Below are positions 11,455 through 22,453 of a stretch of DNA of 64,000 nucleotides, piece by piece. Position numbers and translations under genes: made by a program. Source of the stretch: Gnetum montanum (Eukaryota > Streptophyta > Gnetopsida > Gnetales > Gnetaceae); assembly GCA_015680685.1 (NCBI GenBank), contig MNCI01027046.1, positions 1,194,493 to 1,258,492 on the forward strand, read 5' to 3'. The notes beneath the pieces are model-generated. The model worked only from the letters and a program-made list of their open reading frames with translations, did no database searches and was not told the origin of the DNA. How positions within the stretch are numbered: the first letter of the stretch is position 1; the number at the start of each line of letters is the position of its first letter.

Positions 11455-13498
11455 TACCCCCGCAACTGAATGAAAACTTGTCCTCTAGTGTAGAAAAGGA
11501 GGAACAAGTTCCTTACAACATAACATATTGGGTAGGTATGAAATTATTAACTGACATTACAAATTGACTTAGATAAAACAAACTAACTCTGAGTGCCCAA
11601 GTGTATGGAATTATAGTTTTTACAAAATGGGATGTTCATGATAAGAGAAGTGAACACCCTGGATAACATCGACATCCAACACCTCTTGGTAGTAGAAGAA
11701 TGAGAGAGAGAGAAGAGATTCTTCGATCACGAATGGTCCTCATTGTGTAGTCCTATTGCATAATCCTTGGTGAAGATAGTATCACTTCCCATCCATGCTT
11801 CCCACTACAATCACAATAGAATCATGAATTAGTATGCAATGTGTAACACATAACTGTTAAATGCCTTGTCTCGTTGGTGGTTACACTCAGCTAGGTTGTG
11901 ATTATGGTTGATTGGTTTCTTTAGTTAGCAACAAGGCTAACAAATAGGGTAAAATACACAAGTAGTCTATTAAATCAGAAAACGTTTAACACAAGGGAAT
12001 ATTTGAAGAGGGTATAAGAATTCATAACAATGAAAAGAGAATTCAGTGAAAACTGTTGTGAAGATGTGTACAATTGGATGTCATTAATGGGGTAGACAAA
12101 AATAATTTGGTTGTAAGAGTGTCTAACGATAAAGAACTTAACTAACCCAACCACAAGATATGCAAGTGGGTCCTCCCCAAAGTAGGCATAGGCCTTTTAT
12201 TCCCTTACATAACTTCAAATTAAAGAGTTCGTCGACTCCGTGGATGATTAATGATTACAAAAAGTTACATACAAAAACCTGGAAGAAACTAACTAAGAAT
12301 TCCGATACATCAAACCAAGACATCGAACCAAAACATGAAACTGATAGTAAGGTGAGACATGGAAAGCATAGATGGGTGAGAGAGAGGTGGAATGGAGTTT
12401 CAAATTATGGTCACATGAAGTCCCTTGTGGATTTTGTAGTTAAATGACTTGATAGGATCCATCCCTAGTCCAGACCAAAACCAACCACATTCAGTGACTT
12501 TGCATCGACATTCTAAGACTAATCCATCCCCCAAGACACAAGAGTGCTCCCATAGAACAACTATCATTTCAAATTAGAGAAGAAGTAGGAAGTAAGGAAG
12601 GGACTTAGTTAGAGGAGATTAGTCCCATAACTAGTGCTTGTAGCCTATTTATTCTGTCTAAAGGTGTGCTTTGAATTCTCAATATTTTTTTTCTTTTGAA
12701 ATGGGAACCACACCATGCAAAGACACATGCATTTATGTTGTCCAAGGGGTGTGCTTTGAATCCTCATCATTTTATTTTATTTTTCTTGATGAGAACCACA
12801 CCATGCGAGGACATATGCATTTATTTTTTCCAAGGGATGTGCTTTGAATTCTCATCATTTTTTTCTGATGAGAACCACACCATGCAAGGACTTATTCAAC
12901 TTTCTTTTATTGGATGACATGGAATGGTAAGAAATTCATGAAAACACACATGCACTTAGGTAAATGGAAAAGCACAAAGAACACTGAATCCCCTGAAAGC
13001 CACACCCTGTTCAAACCTTTGAGTCCTTCCCAATTCCGAAAACTACCAAAGTCAAAAATTTATTAAAGTTTTATTAATGAAAAAGGGACTGCATGTTTCC
13101 AAAACAAGGAAAACCATAGAGTTTGTGGATGGGTGGATGTTGTAGACTCACTGCTTGTTACATGAAAAGAAACCATGTCCTAATTATTTGTAACAAAATT
13201 CAAAGCCAGAAACTAGACACCTATAATCAAATAAAAATAATACATACCACAATGAAGTAATGCATTACCATTGTACTTGGCACTTATTAAGAAAAAGTTA
13301 GAAAATAACACCAAAATAAATAAAAGAAAATATAAAAGAAAGTGTAAAATATTCAAGAAATAGAAAATGCATTAACGATGGTGTAAAAAAAAATTACAAA
13401 AGATTAATAACATAAAAACAAAAAGATGTAAAAGAAAGAACATGTAAAAAAAAATTGTAAAACAAAAAATTTGAAAACTAAGGAGCCACTTTGTATGA
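11455..13498 (-). other. Non-coding tail between integrase and 3' LTR
   Basis: Two kilobases without a supported reading frame. The block around 12160-12230 (CAAGTGGGTCCTCCCCAAAGTAGGC) is shared with 29155-29215 and 38755-38815 in the tandem element, showing common ancestry. The unit lacks the coiled-coil frame that the tandem copies carry at this position. Confidence 0.6.
12666..12893. repeat. 85-88 bp minisatellite, 2.6 copies
   Basis: Copies start at 12666, 12751 and 12839 with GTGCTTTGAA and contain GAACCACACCATGC. It lies in the untranslated tail of the Athila element. Confidence 0.85.
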
Positions 13499-14253
13499 TT
13501 AGCATGAGTGGCCATCTCCCCCATGACTAAGTTGAAAGGAGAAGATCCAAAATATGGAGCATGGTTGTCCATCGGATGAGGTGCTTGTTGTGTTAGCTAG
13601 CGTATGCTCATGGAAAGGTTTAATTTGTTGGATGTTGACCAGTTGTTTCTTGTTTGGGCTCTCAAGTTTATAGATCATCATGGCCCCAGAAGAAAAAGTC
13701 TCATAAATAATGTAAGGTCCTTCCCACAATGTTTGACACTTAGTTTGTTGAGATACGTGAGTGGGGTTCTAGTAAAGAACCATATCTCCTAGTTGAAATT
13801 TGACTTTTTTGATTTTTAGGTCATGATGCTTTTTGTTATAAGACTTGTGCAACTCATTAGATGATAGGGCTACTAATCAATTTTTGTCTAGTAGGTTGAG
13901 ATTCATCAATCGTTTTTTTTGGGCTAGACTCAAGTCAAGGTCAAGGTCAAAAGCTATTGAAAGTGTACAGAGTTCAGATTGAATAGGAAGTGTTGGTAGT
14001 TTACTGTACACAAGCTCATAGGAAGAGTAGCATATAGGAAGTTTCCAAGTTGAGCAGTAGGCCCAAAGAGCATCATGCAATTTTTTACTCTAGTCCTTCC
14101 TATACTTGCTAACAGTTCTTGTTAGTATCCTTGTGATTTCCCTATTGGTAACCTCAACTTGATCATTAGCTTGGGGATGGTAAGGTGTTGTGAGTTTATG
14201 TTCAACCTCCAAGTGTTACATGAGCTTCTAAAAAGTAGTGCTCATAAACTTAG
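13499..14253 (-). pseudogene. Integrase, catalytic and C-terminal part
   Basis: Continuation of the Athila integrase below the nested insertion. Just below 14253 it reads PYHPQANDQVEVTNREI, the conserved end of the DDE core. It is followed by LHDALWAYCSTWKLPI, YELVYSKLPTLP and the C-terminal EGPYIIYETFSSGAM...IKPFHEH. Several stops interrupt it. The upstream portion of the same domain is at 17540-18031. Confidence 0.85.
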
Positions 14254-14369
14254 TTCCTGTTGGCACATTTGGCCATTTCATGGAACAGTAGGACTATCTT
14301 ATCCAAAATTGAAACATTGTATGTTTGAATATTTAGAAGTAAACATGTAGCTTTAAGGTTATGGGTTGA

Positions 14370-15289
14370 TGGGTGTTTTGGAGAAGTTATTCACTGTTAA
14401 ATAAAATGATGTTGAGACCTACTTGGGATACGAAATTAAAGTGCCAAATTATTCCTTTATTGGAGATTGAAAGACAGTACACTAACAAACAAGGAATTAA
14501 TTATTTACCTCAAAAGGCAATGGTAGAGAAAATGATAAAAATACAAATGATATTGATTTTGTCCCACTTCCATCATTTGTGTATATAAGACAAAACAGAT
14601 ACTCAAATGAAAAAGATGATGATAAATAAACATTGGCTTGCAATGGTTGTCATAAGATTGATATGCATGATCTTGAAGGTTCCATCTCTGTACAAGGAAA
14701 TGCCAAAGATGGAAAATGAGAAACTAATTGGCGAATAGATTAGTAAGGAGAACCAATGTTTGGCCATTTTCCATATGATCGTTATGGGATTCTATAGCTT
14801 GGATGGCTAACAATTGACATTATGGAGTGTAATAAAAGATGCAAATGTGAAACAAACTACATCAACTCCGAATTGCAGAAATGCTTTAAGATTTCTTTGG
14901 AGGTTTTAAGAACACAAAGGTAGGGATGGGGTGTAAAGACTCTTAAATGGATACCAAGAAGAAAATTTGTATTAGAGTACATTTGTATTAGAGTATGTGG
15001 AAAAAGTTTTGTTTGAAAAAGAAGCAGTTCAACTAAGTGTTCTACCAAATCAGCATTCACAGTAGAATAAATTATTGTAACCTAAAGGGCTGATGTTTGT
15101 TGAAGGAATAACTAAGACATCAATAGTGAAGCATTCTTTGGACATGGATGCATCTTCAGTAAAGGTTTTGAGCTGCCATGATACAATGATCTACATACCA
15201 GCACCTCTCAAATTTACAACTATATACAGATGCTCTAACTTCCTTGTTGTTCTTGGAGCTATTGGAAAGGCAGTAAAAGTTGAGGTTTG
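14370..15289. other. AT-rich body of the nested element, nothing recognised
   Basis: About 900 bp without identifiable coding sequence. It could be intron or UTR of a captured gene or degraded element DNA. Confidence 0.4.
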
Positions 15290-15401
15290 ATTTTTTAAAT
15301 GAGACTTGGATTATAGGTTTGCCCTTAGCACCAAAAACAACGTAAAACGACCACATTGTTCTATCTGTTTGGATTGAGGGATCTGTCCAATCTCGGTACA
15401 T
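15290..15401 (-). pseudogene. Captured HSP70 fragment
   Basis: About 37 codons on the minus strand reading RDWTDPSIQTDRTMWSF, then GAKGKPIIQVSFK. This corresponds to the HSP70 ATPase-domain stretch usually written R(R/K)(F/W)xDPxVQxDxxxWPF...GxKPxIxV. It is open within a longer minus frame (15422 to 15156) but lacks the rest of the protein. It is the only captured piece on the minus strand. Confidence 0.65.
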
Positions 15402-15410
15402 AATTTTAAC

Positions 15411-15793
15411 AACTTGGAGCATAGCATGGTCTTCTTCTCCTTGATAACGTACAACTCCATCCTGCTATATGTGGATGCCAGTAGAGCTAGGGTCCCTGAA
15501 GGTTTTCTGCAACTGCTGGCTACGGTGATGCTGGGCGTTGTGGCGCTCATGTTTCACTTCCACAGCACTGACCACGTTGGCATAAGGGGACGCTTTCACT
15601 GCTTCTTTCTAACTCCTGTTTCTACTCACCATAGCCTGCACTTTGATTGAGATATTCTGTCCCACATCATTTTTGGTCACGCTGGTGTGATCATTGTCGT
15701 TCATGTTTAAGGGCATGTGGATGATTCACATGCGAATGGTGTTGTTCGTGCCGACGTTTGTGGCCAAGGGTTGCAAGAATGAAGAGCAGGTCA
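15411..15793 (+). pseudogene. Captured TMEM45/DUF716 membrane-protein fragment
   Basis: The frame 15414-15650 contains LQLLATVMLGVVALMFHFHSTDHVGIRGRFH; the core FHFHSxDHxGxxGxxH is the hallmark of plant DUF716/TMEM45 proteins. After a degraded stretch, about 15730-15790 reads LFVPTFVAKGCKNEE, matching the family's later VPxxxPKGCxxNxEE motif. The copy is short and broken, so non-functional. Confidence 0.7.
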
Positions 15794-16036
15794 CTAGGGA
15801 TCACTCCCACGTAGTCTCTGGCCACTGTCTTTACTGTGTTGTGCTGTGGCTATTTCCTTAATCCTTGAGTGTTCAATTCACAAGCTCACAGAGTGGCCGT
15901 GAAGAAGTAGGAAAAGGCCTCTACATGAAGCTATGGAGAAAATGAAACACGAGCTCATGCTGCTGAGCTACCTGTCTCTGTTGCTGACGGCATCAGCAAT
16001 ATCGTGCATTTGTATTCATGAATTGAGTTTTTAAAG
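15794..16036 (+). pseudogene. Captured MLO N-terminal fragment
   Basis: Begins S-L-G-I-T-P-T-stop-SLATV (MLO proteins read TPTWxxATV). It shifts frame and continues AISLILECSIHKLTEW, stop, RSRKRPLHEAMEKMKHELML, then LSYLSLLLTASAISCICI. This is the first transmembrane helix, first loop and second helix of an MLO seven-helix protein, a plant family known from powdery-mildew susceptibility. One frameshift and two stops show it is dead. Confidence 0.8.
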
Positions 16037-16094
16037 TTTGTTGCCATAATTACTCCAAAGAGCGTGCCACAGGAGGTACCAGAGAAGCAAAAAA

Positions 16095-16271
16095 ATGAAG
16101 GCTATCTTTAGGATTTTCGATTGCAACAGCGACGGCTACATCACCGCTGCGGAGTTTGCAACATCCATGGTGCGCCTTAGCTACATGCTTACCGTGAGAT
16201 CCATCCATGTCTATAGAAAAAGCAAGCAACATAAAGAGGATATATATGTATGGAATAAGTTGCAACTATAG
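16095..16271 (+). pseudogene. Captured EF-hand (calmodulin-like) fragment
   Basis: Open 58-codon frame. Residues 9-20 form a complete EF-hand loop D-C-N-S-D-G-Y-I-T-A-A-E, preceded by the E-helix MKAIFRIF and followed by FATSMVRL, as in calmodulin-like proteins. The frame then runs into unrelated sequence and stops at 16269-16271. Calcium binding by the loop is plausible from its ligands; expression is unknown. Confidence 0.75.
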
Positions 16272-16333
16272 CTTGTATTTCTATGTAACTTAGTGATTGT
16301 TTTTTTAATTTTCTATGATATTGTAACCACCAA

Positions 16334-16510
16334 GGCCACTTGTCAACTATAGCCTTTTTGTCTCCATAATGGCCACTTGTCAACTAAATGGGCTACTTGT
16401 CAATTGCATGGGACACTTGTCAACTGCAACCTTTTTATCTCCATGGTGACCACTTAGCAACTGAATGAAGACACTTGGCAATTGAATAGGACACTTGTCC
16501 ATTGTAGCTT
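16334..16510 (+). repeat. About 20-bp degenerate subrepeats in a putative LTR U3
   Basis: At least seven variants of (C/A)CACTTGTCAACT...GG occur, at about 16337, 16373, 16392, 16412, 16447, 16469 and 16491, interleaved with TTTTTATCTCCATGGTG units. They lie just upstream of a TATA box, as enhancer-like repeats often do in LTRs. Confidence 0.75.
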
Positions 16511-16574
16511 TTTTATCTCTATGGTGGTTATGACCACCCAAGATATTTTGTAACTTACCTAACTACCTTTGAAC

Positions 16575-16587
16575 CCTATAAAAAGGC
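16575..16587 (+). promoter_or_regulatory. TATA box of the putative LTR
   Basis: CCCTATAAAAAGG, a strong plant TATA box, about 65 bp after the U3 subrepeats. Transcription would start near 16610 and run into the 16.6-17.5 kb region on the plus strand. Confidence 0.6.
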
Positions 16588-16747
16588 TTTAGGGGTCAAG
16601 GAGGGAGGATCATCATCATCAAGGGTCTCATTTTCTACTAGTTAGCACTTGGGCTCTCACTTGGAGACACTTTGAGTCTTGGGAGAAGAGCATTGTAAAG
16701 AAGAAATTGTGAACGATTGCTTGTAAGATGGCTTGCTAAAGAAAAGA

Positions 16748-17110
16748 NNNNNNNNNNNNNNNNNNNNNNNNNNNNNNNNNNNNNNNNNNNNNNNNNNNNN
16801 NNNNNNNNNNNNNNNNNNNNNNNNNNNNNNNNNNNNNNNNNNNNNNNNNNNNNNNNNNNNNNNNNNNNNNNNNNNNNNNNNNNNNNNNNNNNNNNNNNNN
16901 NNNNNNNNNNNNNNNNNNNNNNNNNNNNNNNNNNNNNNNNNNNNNNNNNNNNNNNNNNNNNNNNNNNNNNNNNNNNNNNNNNNNNNNNNNNNNNNNNNNN
17001 NNNNNNNNNNNNNNNNNNNNNNNNNNNNNNNNNNNNNNNNNNNNNNNNNNNNNNNNNNNNNNNNNNNNNNNNNNNNNNNNNNNNNNNNNNNNNNNNNNNN
17101 NNNNNNNNNN
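16748..17110. other. Assembly gap of 363 N
   Basis: Unsequenced. It falls within the LTR-like part of the nested element, and open frames reported through it are meaningless. Confidence 1.
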
Positions 17111-17539
17111 TGTCTATTTCCATTGAATCTTGCTCTATTTCTAGTTTTCTTATGGAACTATCTCTCTCTCTGGGGAAAATTAGAAGTAGATTCGTGGAGT
17201 TGTGCTCAAATGTTTTTGCAAAATTTTATTTGTTACAAGTAGGTATTATAAGGATCGTGTAGACTAGGCAATTGAACAAAATAGGAACTCTCAACAACTC
17301 ATAGTACTTGGCAAAGTTGGCTGAATCTCTTTAAGATAAGTCATCTATAGTTTACACATAACGAAATCGTTTCATTTTTCACAACCGCACGCCGCAACAG
17401 CACACACACATACTCACATTAACTATTGAGTTTATTTGGAGGTATCTGGGCCTTGGTGTTGCCAGAGACCAGCAACCACCTAAATCCTGTTCGAGGACAC
17501 TTGTTGGCAGTCGTGTACCAAACGGTCGCCAACAGTTCC

Positions 17540-18060
17540 ATTATTAGAAATTAATGCATGTGGCACACCAAACCTATTTACAACACTTTATTGTACAAAT
17601 CGAGCAACAGTAGAGGATGTATAGTTGATGACGGTTGCTACTTTTTCCCATTTTGTACAATAGTCAATAGTGACTATGATGTATGCCTTTCCATTTGACA
17701 TGGGCATGATGGGACCCATGAAATCTATGCCCTAGATGTTGAATGGTTTTAGTGGTTAAATATATTGTTGAGGTCCCTCCATTGAAGTAGTCATTCCACC
17801 ATCTCGTTGACATCATTCACAAGAGTGGACATAATGGTGAGCATCCCTTAAGAGTGTTGGCCAATAGTACCTTGCCATCAGGATTTTAATTGTTGTGCAT
17901 CTCCCAGCATAGTGTCCTCCACAAGGACCTTTATGAGCATCTTGGAGAATGTGTAGTTGATTAGCATCAGGAACACACCAACGAACCAGGCCATCGGTGC
18001 ACACCTTGTAAAGGTGTCTGTTGATCTCCATGAATTGCTTTACCTAGTGAAGAATTTCAA
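17540..18060 (-). pseudogene. Integrase, zinc-binding N-terminus and start of core
   Basis: Read downward from 18031: RHLYKVCTDGLVRWCVP, HILQDAHKGPCGGHYAGRCT and KILMARYYWPTLLRDAHHYVHSC match the H2C2 zinc domain of gypsy integrases, with the expected His and Cys spacing. The core then degrades and reaches VVNRFGVPHALISNNG at 17540, where the nested element splits it. Confidence 0.85.
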
Positions 18061-18273
18061 TTTCTTTCGGTGGTCCAACCCTTGTGGCATCTCTTAAGTA
18101 AGAAGATAGGTGAGAATGTTATCATACCATGTTTTCTCATTGGGCATTTGTTCAATTATAGCCCAAGCAAAGAGGAGTTCATCAAGAAACATGTTAGAGA
18201 GTGGGCTTTCTTTCTCTTTGTCATCCCATCGCAACCAAGACAAGTGATTAGCAATCACATTCTCAGTGCCCTT

Positions 18274-18590
18274 TCAATCTACCATTGTAAGATTGAATTC
18301 CTGCAAGATCACTAGCCACTGTATGACACTGGAGCTCACCATTGGCTTGTTCATTAGGAAGTGGATGACACTGTGGTCTATGTGCACAAACACCTTGTAT
18401 CCAAGCACATAATTCCTAAACTTTTCTAGAGCAAACACCATCACCATCAATTCATTTCCTGTAGTGGTGTAGTTTAGTTGTGCACCCATAATACTTCGGC
18501 TAGCATAGTGGATGTAGTATGGATGTTTCTTATCATCTAACTGCATCAACATAGGTCCCAAGGTATAATTTGATGCATCCATCATGATTT
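18274..18590 (-). pseudogene. RNase H domain of the Athila pol
   Basis: About 104 uninterrupted codons: DASNYTLGPMLMQ, YIHYASRSIMGAQLNYTT, ELMVMVFALEKFRNYVLGYK and DHSVIHFLMNK. This is the gypsy RNase H-like domain, continuous with the upstream reverse transcriptase. Confidence 0.9.
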
Positions 18591-18639
18591 GAAATGGTTT
18601 GAACCAATTAGGTGCTTGTAGGATTGGATTTTCTACAAG

Positions 18640-19530
18640 CTTTTCTTTCAGTTGCTGGAATGCTTTCTCACATTCTATGGTCTAAACAAAGGGAGCATCT
18701 TTCTTTGTTAGCTTAACTAATGATTTTGTGATATTAGATAAATTCTCTATGAATCATTGGTAGTAGCTAGTATGTCCAACAAATGATCAAACATCTTTAA
18801 TTGTTTTTGGATGATGGGTTATTCCATGGATGACCCTTATTTTTTCTGGGTTCACCTAAATTCTTGCTTTTGAGATTTTGTGCCCCAATACAATGCCCTC
18901 TTGGATCATGAGGTGATTTTTCTACCAATTGAGTTGCAAGTTGGTATAACACACCGTTTCAGCACTTGCTCCAGTTGGTCCAGGGCTTGCTCAAATGTAG
19001 CTCCATAGGTGGAGAAGTCATCCATGAAGACTTCCACACCACTATCGATCTGCTAGTGAAAATGCTCAAGACTAGGCATTGGAATGTGGTAGGACCATTA
19101 CATAGACCAAACGACATCTTACAATATGCAAAAGTCCCCCAGGGACTCGTGAATGTTGTTTTTGTTTGGTCCTCTAGTGTAATTTGGATTTGGTTATAGC
19201 CACTATAACCATTTAGAAAACTGTAGTAGCAATGCCTAGATATCGTGTCAAGCACCTAGTCAACAAATGGTAACAGAAAGTGATCCTTGAATGTTGCCAT
19301 GTTCAACAACCTAAAATCGATGTAGACTTGCCACTTGCTACCTTTCTTTGGTACAATTATGAGTGGACTAACCCACTTACTATCCACAATAGGATAGATG
19401 AACCCCACCTTGAGAAGTTGCTCAATTTCCTCCTTGACAATTTACTTTAATTTAGGATTCAACCACCTCTATGGTTGTTGTTTTGGCTTCATGGCTGGGT
19501 CAGTGTAGATGTGATGCTGGCATATCCTAG
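18640..19530 (-). pseudogene. Reverse transcriptase of the Athila pol
   Basis: Read downward: VGFIYPIVDSKWVSPLIIVPKK, YYSFLNGYSGYNQI, EDQTKTTFTSPWGTFAYCKM, FGLCNGPTTFQ, then the catalytic FMDDFS near 19029-19012 in a shifted frame, and the thumb region down to the RNase H. Motif spelling is that of the Athila/Tat branch. At least one frameshift before FMDD and several stops make it inactive. Confidence 0.9.
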
Positions 19531-19699
19531 GATCAATCCCTGTGAGTTCAAGATATGATCAAGTAAAAGCTGCTAACCATATTTTAACAACTTTCAACAA
19601 CATCTTTTTCTATTCTGGAGCAAGTTTTGCATTGATTATAACCAGCTTCCCATTTTTGAAAAATACATATTCCATTCTAGTCGGTAACATTTTCAGCTC

Positions 19700-20600
19700 A
19701 AGGGGCTTTTATTTGAATTTTTTAGGAACTTCCAACTCTCCCCAGTGAGTATCATCATTTATGTCATCAAAGAGTTGGTGATGAACTTGCACTAGCTCAT
19801 TCATGCCTATGACATACACACATGTCAGGTTCTCAGTTGGTTCCATGCAAAGTGTGCTACTTTCTGAATTAGTGGTTAGCCACTGGGTGCCCTCCTGTTT
19901 TGTGGCTATTGCGTACAAACACCTTTGAATTTCTACTTCTAGCACACATTGTTTGCATGCAAAGATAAATGCTTGCTTTATGGTCCAAAGTTTTTACAGA
20001 CAATTTCACCCTATATCACTATGCATGATTCATGGAACTCTCTTCTTCTTGATCTTTCCAAATGCATTTTATTTAGATATCTTTGAGAAAAGATCTCTAA
20101 TGTCCATTCTTGCATTAACAGTGCTCAACCATGCTCTTTCCATTATGATTGGAAAATCCCCTTTACAGTTCTCCACCTTGATTACTAGGAAGTCAGTAGG
20201 ATAAGACCACCCATAAACAGTTGTCACAATGTCTTGTACTAGTCCCAATGGAATAGTGATGGATTGGTCTGCCAATTCTAATCTTATGTTGCTCCTTTTG
20301 AGAGGAGGCAGTTTCTAGGTAGTGTACATCTCATGAGAAATTAAATTAACACCAAAAATTAAATAAAGAAGTGCCTTATATGGTTCATTCCCAGCAATTT
20401 TCAAGTAAATTAGAGGACTTTCAAGATCAGCTAATTTCTTGGGAAGGTTTCCTACATGGATCCAATCAAACACTGTATGAGTAAGCATTATAGTATGGAT
20501 CCTTGGTAGAGTTTGGTTTGAAGGAAGTCCAAAGGAATTTGATATAGAGGAAGAGGATGGAGTAGGGTTATCAACCATAGGTGTAGGTGAAGGCTTAGGT
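19700..20600 (-). pseudogene. Protease region of the Athila element, catalytic triad lost
   Basis: 20275-20069 reads VQDIVTTVYGWSYPTDFLVI and then ERAWLSTVNA, the retropepsin-like core ending in the (I/L)LGRxWL-type motif. The homologous protease of the tandem copies has ALLDSGSR; here the matching position near 20370 reads ALLYLIFGVNLIS, so the catalytic Asp-Ser-Gly is gone. The region toward 19700 links to pol and is heavily interrupted. Confidence 0.75.
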
Positions 20601-21059
20601 GGATTGCAGGGTTGAAAGAAAGGTCTTTTCTTTGATCAAACATTTGACCCCTCCGATTGATGATTAGGTTGCAGATTAATAGCCCTCGTAGCATTGCGTT
20701 GTTGCAGTTGAGCTTGTAATTCACCCTACATTAGTGGAGCATGTGGTAGCTATGCAACTGGAGGAGGAGTATGTGCATGGATAGAAGAGGATAAGGATAA
20801 GAGGCGGTATCCCTTCTTTCATGTGGCGAATGAGCTTGATAATAATCTAAAGGGTGGTAGTGAAGCTAAAAATTAAAGACGTGATTGGAGGAGTCACATG
20901 GAAACATGGGTTGCTAAACATGGTAACCATATGAATCAAGTTGCTAGTAAGGGTATTTTTGTCTTGGCAATGCTAGTGCCCATGATTGTGGTTACTGCCA
21001 TTGTTGATATTGTTCATGCGATTGCAGTGGAGCTCCACTTGGATAATACGGTTATTGTT

Positions 21060-22453
21060 GGTAGAACTACTTGAGATTACCTTAAGGATAAGGTAACCTT
21101 TTGGATGTTTGCCTTTGTGTAAGTCATGGATGTAAGGCATACATCCCAAACTCTTGTAGATGTGACACAACAAGGCAACATCCCTTAGGATGTTCATATT
21201 GATAGACCTCCCACCTATGATCATCATTTGATTCATTGTTTGTAACCTCTTTTATTGCAGCAATCTTGCCCTTACCTTTGTAATATGCTTGTTTAGCTTC
21301 CTTGCGCCTCTTATGCTCACTCTCACTACTTTGTTCTTTGGACACTTCAACGATTTTGAGAATAGCTTGGAATTTATTATCCATTAAGTCCCTTAATTGA
21401 TCAACCTTGGCCGTAAGTTCAGATTGGAATTGTTGGAGTGGTAAGGTTTTATTTTGCATCCCCTCATCAAATACAGACTCATCCTCACTATTACAGAATT
21501 AAACCTCCCTCTTGTGAATGGAAGGATTATGGTTGTACTCTTCTACACTTTTTCTTTTTCTTAATTCACCCTCCTCTTTAGCTACTTGCTCTATTAATCT
21601 TTGTGTCTAATGGACAATTAGTTCTAACAATTGCCCTTGGGCATAGACACCAAGCGTTTCCTTATTTCATTACAAAGCCTGTCTACAATGTGGCGAAGTT
21701 AAACCAATTGAGAATAACCATGTCTAGGACATTTGTGCATTAAGGTATAGTATTGGCCAATGTCAGCATCCAAGGATTCGTGTGTTTCTTATTTCCACCC
21801 TTGGATTTGATTCCTTAAGTTGGACACTTTGGAGTATGTTTGATACTTATCATTGAACAACTCAAGTATGGTACTTCATCGTTTGATAGATTTCGGCTCT
21901 AAGGATCAACCTTAGTTTTCTACTTCTTTGATGAGTGTCCTAGGGAAAAAATTCAATTTCTGCCACTCATTCTCTATGTTCTACAAGGCACATGCATCTT
22001 GGAAAGCTTGAAGATGATTCTGTGGATTAGAGTTATATCCTCCTTCAAATTGAGAAATATTGTTCATGTCTAACCATTTGATCTGACTATCTTTCACATG
22101 CCTTGTTGGAATTTGGACTGCCTATGTGATGTTAAACATACTTCGGGTAGCAAATAGAGGCTCACTGAGGCCTTGATCATGATGTCTATGATGCCCTCTA
22201 CTACGTCTTTGTTCATGGTGATGTGCCTCTCTTGAACATATGTGCCCCTGATTTTGTCTATCCCAACAATATGTTTGGTTATTTTGGTCTTGTTGGTCAT
22301 TTCATTCATTTTGATCACCTCCATCATGATTAGAGCCAAAAGAAGAGGAAGATGGAGAAGCGGAAGAGGAAGGAGAACCAGCATCATCACGGTGCCTATT
22401 ACCACTTCTTCGGCAATCGTAACCACGATCATAATCACTAAGGTGTTATGCAC
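21060..22453 (-). pseudogene. Gag of the Athila element, N-terminus deleted
   Basis: The capsid-like core near 22070-21850 reads QFEGGYNSNPQNHLQAFQDAC, followed by QKLNFFPRTLIKEVEN, the plant retrotransposon gag pattern also seen in the tandem copies. A Ser-rich linker (22400-22320) precedes it. The first roughly 200 residues present in relatives are missing, because the LTR joins gag directly at about 22434-22444. Confidence 0.75.

Larger units (their letters stand above)
14258..17534 (+). mobile_element. Nested gene-capturing element (probable LTR retrotransposon) inside integrase
   Basis: 3,277 bp (363 of them N) bounded by an exact 5-bp duplication GTTCC (14253-14257 and 17535-17539) and by terminal 5'-TGTTGGCA...GCCAACA-3', ends typical of copia LTR elements. 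Removing it restores the integrase order, which proves insertion. No gag or pol is visible. Its middle holds fragments of HSP70 (minus), TMEM45/DUF716, MLO and an EF-hand protein (all plus), and 16330-17534 looks like an LTR with subrepeats and a TATA box. I could not pair two LTRs, perhaps because of the gap. Maize Bs1, a similar-sized element with captured gene pieces, is a known precedent. Confidence 0.75.

Noticed and set aside
16638-17262. Long open frames on both strands across 16748-17110
   Set aside because: They are produced by the run of N and have no sequence content.
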